From NCBI GenBank assembly GCA_900768515.1, contig CAAGDG010000049.1:1-6513 (forward strand): a stretch of 6,513 nucleotides of DNA, given 5' to 3'. This stretch comes from Lentisphaeria bacterium. GTDB taxonomy: Bacteria; Verrucomicrobiota; Lentisphaeria; Victivallales; Victivallaceae. A program made the translations under genes and the position numbers. How positions within the stretch are numbered: the stretch's first letter is position 1; every line of letters starts with the position of its first letter. This document shows, one piece after another, positions 1 through 5,723 of this stretch. Below the pieces are notes generated by a model that saw only the letters and a list, made by a program, of their open reading frames with translations, had not been told where the DNA came from and made no database searches.

Positions 1-2
1 AC

Positions 3-31
3 AAAAAAGCGGCAGGGGGAAAACCTGCCGC
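3..31 (-). terminator. Intrinsic terminator of the tRNA-Ser unit
   Basis: Read on the minus strand, an 8-bp perfect GC-rich stem (24-31 pairing with 9-16, GCGGCAGG/CCTGCCGC) closes a 7-nt loop. It is followed at once by six T residues (complement of 3-8). This is a canonical rho-independent terminator about 50 nt downstream of the tRNA CCA end, in the right orientation to end that transcript. Confidence 0.88.
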
Positions 32-50
32 GCCATTCCGCTTTTCTTGT

Positions 51-81
51 TTTACTTCTTTTCACGGGGAAAAGAAGTAAA
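51..81 (-). other. 12-bp perfect hairpin abutting the tRNA 3' end
   Basis: Positions 51-62 (TTTACTTCTTTT) and 70-81 are perfect inverted complements separated by a 7-nt loop (63-69). In the tRNA-Ser precursor this hairpin begins immediately after the encoded CCA (82-84). It lacks a U-tract, so it is not a standard terminator. It lies in the 3' trailer between the tRNA and the true terminator and may influence 3'-end trimming. The structure is seen directly; the role is inference. Confidence 0.6.
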
Positions 82-169
82 TGGCGGAGAGAGAGGGATT
101 CGAACCCTCGGTGAGTTTCCCCACACCACATTTCCAATGTGGCGCCTTCGACCACTCGACCATCTCTCC
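82..169 (-). tRNA. tRNA-Ser (anticodon GGA)
   Basis: The minus strand folds as a long-variable-arm (class II) tRNA of 85 nt plus encoded CCA. The acceptor stem is GGAGAGA (163-169) with TCTCTCC (86-92), and the discriminator base is G (85), as is usual for serine tRNAs. The T arm is GAGGG-TTCGAAT-CCCTC (93-109). The anticodon stem CCACA/TGTGG encloses the loop TTGGAAA (131-137), giving anticodon GGA, which reads UCC and UCU serine codons. The extra arm lies between the anticodon and T arms and has the size expected for tRNA-Ser. CCA is templated at 82-84. The gene has its own promoter upstream and a terminator downstream, so it looks like a single-gene transcription unit. No duplicated tRNA fragment that would mark an integrated element is visible in the window. 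Confidence 0.97.
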
Positions 170-200
170 GAATGTATACTCCTCCTGGAGCATGTTGGTA

Positions 201-228
201 AATATACTTCGCTTTAAACATTTGTCAA
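201..228 (-). promoter_or_regulatory. Sigma70-type promoter of tRNA-Ser
   Basis: On the minus strand a perfect -35 hexamer TTGACA (complement of 223-228) is followed after 16 nt by TATATT (complement of 201-206), one mismatch from consensus. Initiation would fall near 194, giving a leader of about 25 nt before the mature tRNA 5' end at 169. This is the strongest promoter in the window, as expected for a stable RNA. Confidence 0.85.
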
Positions 229-304
229 GCTCGGAGGCGGGAGTTCAACACAAATTTTCCCATTTTTCCAGAAACGATGATTTTCCCCAATTCCCATGTG
301 GATT

Positions 305-320
305 CTTTTTCCGGAAAAAG
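305..320. promoter_or_regulatory. 16-bp perfect palindrome upstream of the phosphotransferase gene
   Basis: CTTTTTCCGGAAAAAG at 305-320 is a perfect 16-bp palindrome with no spacer. It sits 13 nt upstream of the candidate -35 box of the following gene and is compatible with a dimeric regulator site. It has no loop and so is unlikely to be an efficient terminator hairpin. The palindrome is seen directly; operator function is inference. Confidence 0.35.
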
Positions 321-333
321 CACAGGGCATTCC

Positions 334-362
334 TTGTTTTTTCCTTTTCATCACCTTATCTT
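334..362 (+). promoter_or_regulatory. Candidate promoter for the phosphotransferase gene
   Basis: TTGTTT (334-339), a 17-nt spacer and TATCTT (357-362) form a modest sigma70-like match. Initiation would fall near 369, just ahead of the Shine-Dalgarno site at 381-386. The match is imperfect. The region 170-395 is otherwise non-coding and AT-richer than its surroundings, which fits a promoter region. Confidence 0.35.
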
Positions 363-395
363 GTAACGGAAATCGGAAACAGGAGGAATCCAGTC

Positions 396-1376
396 ATGTC
401 GTTGGAACCATCGGGTCTGACAGCCGACGCTCCGGAACGCCGGTTTCCTCCATTGCCGTTCCTTCCGGACACGCTTGAACCACTGACACGGCAGGGACGG
501 ACGATTCTGCGGCACAGCCTGCTGTCCGGCGGCCGGACCAACACCTGCTACAAAATCGAATTCGACGACGGCGCCGCTGTCGTTCTTCGGCGGTACGCCA
601 GGGGATGTCCGGAATTGGAATGCCGGATATACCGTCTGGTGTCCGGCGTCATTCCAGGACCGGAAGTTCTGCTGAGCGGCCCGGACTATACAATCTGTAA
701 ATTCATGCCGGGCAAAATATTAAAAGATGTTCCACAGGCAGTCCGGTCAGCGGGGCGGATACTCGGCCGGCTCCGCCGGTTCCGTTTTCCCGAAGCCGGC
801 CGCCTCCTCCCGGATGGCGGAGTGGAACCGTGGCCATTCCGGGAGTTCAACGAAATCATGTACGCCAACCCCGCCGTTCAGCGGTGGCTGGGACACGACC
901 GGATCGCCCGGCTCCGCCGCCTTCCCAGCCCCGAACCCGAACCGCCTGTGCTGGTCCACGGGGATTTCAATCCGACGAATCTGCTCGTCGAAAACGGCGA
1001 AATCACCGCCGTGCTGGACTGGGAGTTCGCCATGAGCGGTCCGCCGCTGCTCGACCTCGCCAACCTCTGCCGGAACCTGCCGCCCTCCCTGCAGCCGGAG
1101 ATCGCGGCCGGACTCGCCGACGAGGGCGTGGAACTCCCCCGGGAGTGGCCGCGACGCTGCCGTCTGCTCGATCTCGGAAGTCACCTCGAATTCCTGACTT
1201 CAAATCTGAGCGATGACTTCAAACGCAGCCGGGTCGCCCTGATCGATCAGCTCCTTGCGGAATACGGAGCCGCGCCGTCAGCTCCGGGAGCGGCCGCAAA
1301 CTCCACGCGCAGAACCGCGCTCCGGAGTCCTTCCGCCCGGGCGATCAGCGACAACACAACCGATCCGGCATCCTGA
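396..1376 (+). CDS. APH/choline-kinase-fold phosphotransferase
   Basis: Encodes 326 residues of the aminoglycoside phosphotransferase (APH)/choline kinase superfamily, cytoplasmic enzymes that transfer the ATP gamma-phosphate to a small hydroxyl compound. The Brenner motif HGDFNPTNLL (188-197) supplies the catalytic base D190 and metal ligand N195; VLDWEFA (206-212) supplies the second metal-binding aspartate, D208. The N-lobe has a glycine-containing loop (LLSGGRTNTCYKI, 42-54) and a strand AVVLRRYA (61-68), where R65 or R66 occupies the usual ATP-binding lysine position. The ATG at 396 follows AGGAGG (381-386) by 9 nt. An in-frame extension to 81 would run through the tRNA complement and is rejected. 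The conserved domain seems to end near residue 289; the last ~37 residues are low-complexity and antisense to the GH2 gene. The substrate is not readable: sugar, amino-sugar, choline or fructosamine-type substrates are all possible, and antibiotic resistance is not implied. Confidence 0.85.
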   Translation: MSLEPSGLTADAPERRFPPLPFLPDTLEPLTRQGRTILRHSLLSGGRTNTCYKIEFDDGAAVVLRRYARGCPELECRIYRLVSGVIPGPEVLLSGPDYTICKFMPGKILKDVPQAVRSAGRILGRLRRFRFPEAGRLLPDGGVEPWPFREFNEIMYANPAVQRWLGHDRIARLRRLPSPEPEPPVLVHGDFNPTNLLVENGEITAVLDWEFAMSGPPLLDLANLCRNLPPSLQPEIAAGLADEGVELPREWPRRCRLLDLGSHLEFLTSNLSDDFKRSRVALIDQLLAEYGAAPSAPGAAANSTRRTALRSPSARAISDNTTDPAS

Positions 1377-3655
1377 GTCGGAACGGGTTTCACCGCGACG
1401 CTGATCCTGCCGGCATACATCCGGCGATCGGGCGAAGTCACGGGAACGTGGTCGGTGTTGTCCGAACCGGTGCCGATGATCCGACCGGGCCCGGAGCAGT
1501 CGAAGTGGACCAGCGCGGATGCATCCGGCACTTCCCTGCCCTCCGCATCCAGAGCCAGACAGGTGAAGAGCGCAAGATCTTCTCCATTGGCGAAAACCGG
1601 CCCGTTCTCAAGCTGAAGACGGAGAGCGACCGCCGGTCCGGTACTTTCCCGGAGATCGGACACACATCGTTTGCCGCCGCAGTATCCGACCGCTTCAAGG
1701 CGTCCCGGCCGGTAGGGAACGCTCCACTCGGCGTGCCCCCATTTTTCGACACGCCGCCGACCGAGACTCTCCCCGTCGAGGAAAAGCTCCGCCTCCTCGC
1801 AGTTGGTGTAGGCCCAAACCGAAACCGGCACCCCTTCAAACCCGGGATGCGTCCAATGCGGAAGCAGGTGAATCATGGGCGTTTCGAGCCAGTGTGACTG
1901 GTTCTGGTAGAAGGCGTCCTTCTTCTGCAGGAAGAGGTCGATTGCGCCCGAAACCGAACAGAGCCGGGGCCAGATCGCCTCCCCCCGGTGTTCCACCGCA
2001 TCCCACTGGAAACCGCCGGCAATCCACGGGTGCGACATGATGAATTTCCAGGTGTCCTCCCGGTCGAAAACCTGAAAACGGCCGGCCTCCGGCGGAGTGT
2101 CGCGCGCATCGACGTATCCCCGCTCCGGAGAGTCGCCCCAATACCAGCCGCGGGAGGAGCCGATCGCACAGTTCTCGGTCGAAACCACCGGTTTGTCGGG
2201 AAACTTTTCACGGAGCTCCGCATAGTGGTTCATGCCGTAGTTGACACCGATCACCTCGCAGACCTCCGGAATCGTCGCCTCGAAGATGTTGGTCGTGGCA
2301 CTGGTCACCGGACGGGTCGGGTCAAGCTTGCGAACCACATGCTCCAGCGCCCGGTGGATCCGCTGTCCCTGTTCGATGGTGTGGTAGGTCATCTCCTCGT
2401 TGCCGGTCGACCAGAGAAACACCGAGGGGCGGTTGCGGTCGCGGCGAACCAGCATCTCCATCTGGGCGAGCGCGTCCGGATTCGATTCAAACCGGCGGGT
2501 CTCATCCATCACCAGGAGACCGAGTTCGTCGCAGGCGTCCATCGTCGCCTCCTGGTGCGGATAATGGCTGGCACGGAAGGCGTTCGCCCCCATCTCGCGG
2601 TAGAGCCGCACCTTGTAGCGGCAGATGTTGTCGGGCACCGCCTTGCCCGTCAACCCGAAATCGAGGTGCGCACAGACCCCCTTGAGCTTGACGCTGCGAC
2701 CGTTCAGGAGGAGTCCGCGGTCGGCGGTCAGCACAACTTCCCGGAATCCGAAACGCTGTTCGCAGCAGTCGCACGGAACAAACGCTTCCCCGGTTTTCTT
2801 ATGCAAAGTCACCCGCAGCGTGTACTGGCGCGGGGTGTCGAGATCCCACAGTTGCGGGGAATTGATCTCGCCGGAACCGGTCAGCACCGCGACCTCCCGG
2901 GCGGGAACCATCCCCGCCAGGCGGATTTCGCCGACTTTTTCCCGGTCGGGCGAAAGAATTTCACAGAGGGCCTCGACCGCCTCCTCCCGGTAGCCGATGT
3001 TGCGGACGGAGAGCTCGACCGGAACCAGCCACCGCTCCTCCTCCAGCTTCCTGACCGGCACAAAAATCCCCCACAGATCGACGGCCACCGGATCGGTCTT
3101 GACCAGCCAGACGTTGCGGTAGATGCCGCCGCCCGCATACCACCAGCCGTCATAGGCGGCGGGATTGACCCGGACGGCAAGGACATTCTCCTGATCGAAC
3201 CGCGCAAGGTCGGTGATGTCCACTTCAAACGAGACGTAGCCCCCCTCGTTGTGCTTGAGAAAACAGCCGTTGAGGTAGATGTCGGAAATTCCGGTGATCC
3301 CTTCAAAGTAGATGGCGATCCGGCGGTCGTGATCCTCCGGCCGGAGCTGGAAGTGTTTCCGGTACCACGCCGGATGGTAGGTGAAGAAACCGAGAGCGCC
3401 GGATTCTTCGCGCGAAGGCGTCTGGCCGATGATGTAGTCATGCGGAAGATCGACCGACTGCCAGCGTTCAGTGGGCAGTTCCTCGCTCTGGCTCCAGAAA
3501 TCCGGCACGTCGTTGTGGCTGTAACTTCCCGGTCCCCACTTGAGCCGCTCCGTCTTGGCCGACAGATACATGCCGGCTTTGGTCTTGACCTCTGCGCTCT
3601 CGTCGGGATCGGAGAGAAAGCGCCAATTGCGGTTGATCAGAATTTTTTCACGCAT
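1247..3655 (-). CDS. Glycoside hydrolase family 2, beta-galactosidase-like
   Basis: Encodes 802 residues of a GH2 retaining beta-glycosidase that removes terminal sugars from oligosaccharides. Domains in order are an N-terminal jelly-roll sugar-binding domain (about 1-185), an Ig-like sandwich (186-308), a TIM barrel (about 318-600), a DUF4982-like segment (607-665, with VWAYTNCEEAELFLDG) and a C-terminal Ig-like domain (about 673-787). The acid/base is E420 in WSTGNEE and the nucleophile E494 in VVSTENCA; RASHYP (361-366) and MDETRRF (383-389) are also family signatures. SGAIDLF...KKDAFY (569-583) matches beta-galactosidase-type members rather than beta-glucuronidase, which carries an NxK motif. 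The start at 3655 is chosen because AGGAAA lies about 8 nt upstream; an in-frame ATG at 3706 has weaker support. No signal peptide is seen, so the enzyme is probably cytoplasmic. Exact sugar specificity cannot be fixed. The 3' end overlaps the convergent kinase gene by 130 bp. Confidence 0.93.
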   Translation of the reverse strand: MREKILINRNWRFLSDPDESAEVKTKAGMYLSAKTERLKWGPGSYSHNDVPDFWSQSEELPTERWQSVDLPHDYIIGQTPSREESGALGFFTYHPAWYRKHFQLRPEDHDRRIAIYFEGITGISDIYLNGCFLKHNEGGYVSFEVDITDLARFDQENVLAVRVNPAAYDGWWYAGGGIYRNVWLVKTDPVAVDLWGIFVPVRKLEEERWLVPVELSVRNIGYREEAVEALCEILSPDREKVGEIRLAGMVPAREVAVLTGSGEINSPQLWDLDTPRQYTLRVTLHKKTGEAFVPCDCCEQRFGFREVVLTADRGLLLNGRSVKLKGVCAHLDFGLTGKAVPDNICRYKVRLYREMGANAFRASHYPHQEATMDACDELGLLVMDETRRFESNPDALAQMEMLVRRDRNRPSVFLWSTGNEEMTYHTIEQGQRIHRALEHVVRKLDPTRPVTSATTNIFEATIPEVCEVIGVNYGMNHYAELREKFPDKPVVSTENCAIGSSRGWYWGDSPERGYVDARDTPPEAGRFQVFDREDTWKFIMSHPWIAGGFQWDAVEHRGEAIWPRLCSVSGAIDLFLQKKDAFYQNQSHWLETPMIHLLPHWTHPGFEGVPVSVWAYTNCEEAELFLDGESLGRRRVEKWGHAEWSVPYRPGRLEAVGYCGGKRCVSDLRESTGPAVALRLQLENGPVFANGEDLALFTCLALDAEGREVPDASALVHFDCSGPGRIIGTGSDNTDHVPVTSPDRRMYAGRISVAVKPVPTQDAGSVVLSLIARAEGLRSAVLRVEFAAAPGADGAAPYSARS

Positions 3656-3722
3656 CACGAAGATTTCCTTTCCTGAATGACGGCGTTTCCGTAAAATGTT
3701 TCTCAACCCGTAGTCGCTGCAT

Positions 3723-3756
3723 CGGCGGCTTCCCGCCGGCCGGAAAAAACCGGCCG
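3723..3756 (-). other. Two adjoining stem-loops in the GH2 mRNA leader
   Basis: Read on the minus strand, CGGCCGG-TTTTTT-CCGGCCG (3756-3737) forms a 7-bp stem with a six-T loop. It is followed by CGGCGG-GAAG-CCGCCG (3738-3723), a 6-bp stem with a four-base loop. The two stems share two bases, so they compete or stack. Neither has a 3' U-tract, so I do not call a terminator. They lie between the proposed start site near 3762 and the GH2 start codon. Function unknown. Confidence 0.4.
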
Positions 3757-3768
3757 CAGTTCCCGGTT

Positions 3769-3796
3769 AATATACCGTCCGAAGAGCGATTTGCAA
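3769..3796 (-). promoter_or_regulatory. Probable promoter of the GH2 gene
   Basis: On the minus strand TTGCAA (complement of 3791-3796), a 16-nt spacer and TATATT (complement of 3769-3774) form a good sigma70-like promoter. The -10 hexamer and spacer length are the same as for the tRNA-Ser promoter. Initiation near 3762 would give a leader of about 107 nt. It suggests the GH2 gene is transcribed separately from the upstream membrane-protein gene, although no clear terminator separates the two. Confidence 0.6.
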
Positions 3797-3799
3797 CGT

Positions 3800-3811
3800 C
3801 GGACCGGTCCG
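3800..3811. promoter_or_regulatory. 12-bp palindrome next to the GH2 promoter
   Basis: CGGACCGGTCCG at 3800-3811 is a perfect 12-bp palindrome starting 4 nt upstream of the proposed -35 box. A CG-centred palindrome next to a glycosidase promoter is the layout expected for a regulator such as a LacI-type protein. No regulator gene is present in the window, so the role is inference. Confidence 0.35.
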
Positions 3812-3864
3812 CGGCAATATCACTTTTGCGGAGAATCATGGGGAAAGATGCGGCACAGATGTTG

Positions 3865-5604
3865 TTATGATGCCCCCTCGTCCGGTTTCCGTCCGTTCCG
3901 CCAGCGCAGACATCCGGCCAGAAACGCCTGCGGAAACGCAAACCATTCCGGCCGCAGTTCCAGCACGGGGCGCAGCTCCCGTTTGTCGAGCCACAGCAGC
4001 CGGATGTCACGTCCGCCCGGAGTCCAACGCCCCGTCAGCAGTATCCGGCCGAGCTCGGAACGGGAGAAGATCCGCCGTTTTTTCCCTGAAAGAACAAGTC
4101 CCTCTTCGGTCAGCGACAATGCGGTGTAACGCGCCAGCAATCGGGATGGCGCCCGGTCCGGATGAAAGGCGAATTCAACCGGAAGCGGCAAAGGTTCGGT
4201 GAGCCAGGAACTCCGGATCAATCCGCACCATGCGTCCAGAATTCCATCCGACCGCTCCGCGTCGATGAAGTTGCCGATGCAGACCGCCGAACCGTCGCCG
4301 CAAAGTTTCCAGTATTTGAATACGCGTCCATCCATCCGACGGTATCCGGTGGTGACTTCGCGCAGAGCGGCCCTTTCCAGAACCGTGTCGCGGCGATCGA
4401 CCACCGTCACTCGCTCCGGATCGACCACCACCATTCGAGCCGGAGGACGGAAATTCTGAAAAAAACAGCCGACGATCGCTCCCAGCCCCCCTCCCACCAA
4501 AATGTCATAATGGCCGGAGATGCGGGCAAAAAACAGAAAGAAAAAAAAGAAAAACACGGCGGGCAGCGGGACACTTCCGCCATCCCGGCAGCGCAGCAGC
4601 ACCCCATCGCCCGGAGATGCGAAGAGCGTCGGATCCTCCGCGAGATCCTCCCCGCAAACGGCGCAGCGTCCGGCGGTTTTCAGGATCGGCGACCAGCGGG
4701 CGTGGCCGCACCACTCCCGCCGGATGGAACCGGCCATCGCGCCCAGAAGAATCATCCCGATACCGCACCACAGAACAATCATCTCCAACAGACTTCCCGC
4801 CCCCCAGCTGCCGATGACCAGTGCTGCGGCCGCCAGCGGCAGGAGGGTCCGGCAGGTCTCCGGCTCCACCTGCAGAACCCGGGGGAGCCGGCAGATCAGG
4901 CGGCGCGGCTCCGGATCGGCTCCGGCAACCACCCGGCCGCCGCAGCGGCCGCAGCGGCCGGTCGCCAGCGCAATGCGCGACAGCTCCCGGCTGAACCGAC
5001 CGCCGCAGTGGGGACAGCGCGGCAGCCGGACAGCCAGCGCAACGGCTCCGAACGCCACCGCGAAAAGGAGCAGGATCAACCAGAGGTAGTCCGCAAACAG
5101 CCTCTCCGGAAGGCTCCGGGAAAGGCGGAGCAGTCCGGGAATCCAGGGCAGAAGCGGTTCCGTCACGAGCAGGGCCAGAAAACCGGAGGCGGCGAAGACC
5201 AGCACGTATGCGGCAAGTTCCGTCCAGAGCGTCCGGAGGACCACTCCGCGCAGTTGACCGCGCTCCAGCAGCGGCGTCGCCTTCCCCTCCGGCGGAAACG
5301 CCAGGACCTGAGAACCGCAGCCGACGCAGTTTCCGGAGGCAATGGCAAGCGTCGCGCTTCCGAGCGTGAACCGCTCCCCGCAGCGCGGACAGCGCAGGAA
5401 AGTCCACCCTCCCCCGCCGCCGTGTAGAATTGCCACGGAGCAGAACGCCAGAAATGCGAAAAAAGAATCCTCACGCAGCAGCCAACAGCAGCCGGCGGCG
5501 ATCAGAAACAGCAGCACGATCCCGCCCCCGGAATTCAACCGGCGAAACCAGGCGACTCTTTTCAAAAAACGGTTCCGGCCGTTCCCGGAAAGAAATTCCG
5601 CCAT
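3865..5604 (-). CDS. Multi-pass membrane protein with repeated zinc ribbons and PH-like C-terminus
   Basis: Not a named family that I recognise. The 579 residues show about eight hydrophobic segments in four pairs (roughly 28-44/46-62, 128-148/172-193, 253-271/273-292, 347-361/364-382). Between the pairs lie zinc-ribbon-like inserts. The first has CPRC (72-75) with CVGC (93-96), the second CPHC (197-200) with CGRC (218-221), with identical 17-residue gaps and the shared pattern CxxCG-RF...GxCxxCG. The third is partial, with a lone C299 and CAVC (314-317). With TM pairs between them, all ribbons should lie on one side, probably the cytoplasm. Residues 386-579 are soluble, beta-rich and read as two PH-like domains. 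A run of phenylalanines (351-359) lies in TM7. The ATG at 5604 follows GGAGGG by 6 nt; an upstream in-frame ATG at 5634 has no ribosome-binding site. A signalling, scaffolding or envelope-stress role is conceivable but unproven. Confidence 0.75.
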   Translation of the reverse strand: MAEFLSGNGRNRFLKRVAWFRRLNSGGGIVLLFLIAAGCCWLLREDSFFAFLAFCSVAILHGGGGGWTFLRCPRCGERFTLGSATLAIASGNCVGCGSQVLAFPPEGKATPLLERGQLRGVVLRTLWTELAAYVLVFAASGFLALLVTEPLLPWIPGLLRLSRSLPERLFADYLWLILLLFAVAFGAVALAVRLPRCPHCGGRFSRELSRIALATGRCGRCGGRVVAGADPEPRRLICRLPRVLQVEPETCRTLLPLAAAALVIGSWGAGSLLEMIVLWCGIGMILLGAMAGSIRREWCGHARWSPILKTAGRCAVCGEDLAEDPTLFASPGDGVLLRCRDGGSVPLPAVFFFFFFLFFARISGHYDILVGGGLGAIVGCFFQNFRPPARMVVVDPERVTVVDRRDTVLERAALREVTTGYRRMDGRVFKYWKLCGDGSAVCIGNFIDAERSDGILDAWCGLIRSSWLTEPLPLPVEFAFHPDRAPSRLLARYTALSLTEEGLVLSGKKRRIFSRSELGRILLTGRWTPGGRDIRLLWLDKRELRPVLELRPEWFAFPQAFLAGCLRWRNGRKPDEGAS

Positions 5605-5625
5605 CAGACACCCTCCATGCGGCAA

Positions 5626-5654
5626 ACAATACATCCATTTTAAACGGAATGCAA
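5626..5654 (-). promoter_or_regulatory. Candidate promoter of the membrane-protein gene
   Basis: On the minus strand TTGCAT (complement of 5649-5654), a 17-nt spacer and TATTGT (complement of 5626-5631) resemble a moderate sigma70 promoter. Initiation near 5619 would place the Shine-Dalgarno GGAGGG (complement of 5611-5616) almost at the mRNA 5' end, giving a very short leader. The match is partial. Confidence 0.35.
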
Positions 5655-5665
5655 GACCCCGCCGC

Positions 5666-5693
5666 TTGTATTCCCGCCAAATGCGGTTATGGT
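5666..5693 (+). promoter_or_regulatory. Candidate promoter of the DUF3089 hydrolase gene
   Basis: TTGTAT (5666-5671), a 16-nt spacer and TATGGT (5688-5693) form a weak sigma70-like match. It would initiate just before the Shine-Dalgarno AGGAGA (5710-5715) of the hydrolase gene. It lies back to back with the candidate promoter of the minus-strand neighbour in the 119-bp divergent intergenic region. Confidence 0.3.
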
Positions 5694-5723
5694 AGAAGCC
5701 GAACCAGAGAGGAGATCCGAATC

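Noticed and set aside
82..169. tRNA-Ser as an attachment site for an integrated element
   Set aside because: No second copy of the tRNA 3' end, integrase gene or mobile-element gene is seen in the window.
81..395. N-terminal extension of the kinase reading frame back to an ATG at 81
   Set aside because: It would translate the complement of tRNA-Ser and the promoter region. The ATG at 396 has a clear AGGAGG and begins close to the family-like sequence.
1988..3676. 562-codon plus-strand open frame antisense to the GH2 gene
   Set aside because: It lies within a GH2 gene whose full domain set is intact. The translation has no family features and is explained by high-GC codon bias.
3737..3756. 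Hairpin as a terminator of the membrane-protein gene
   Set aside because: The only T-run is in the loop, with none after the stem on either strand, and it lies downstream of the proposed GH2 promoter.
3648..4010. 120-codon minus-strand frame bridging the membrane-protein and GH2 genes
   Set aside because: It overlaps both real genes in another frame and has no recognisable domain.
4162..5427. 421-codon plus-strand open frame antisense to the membrane-protein gene
   Set aside because: Its composition is rich in Q, R, A and P without domain motifs. The opposite strand has regular zinc ribbons, TM segments and a good ribosome-binding site.
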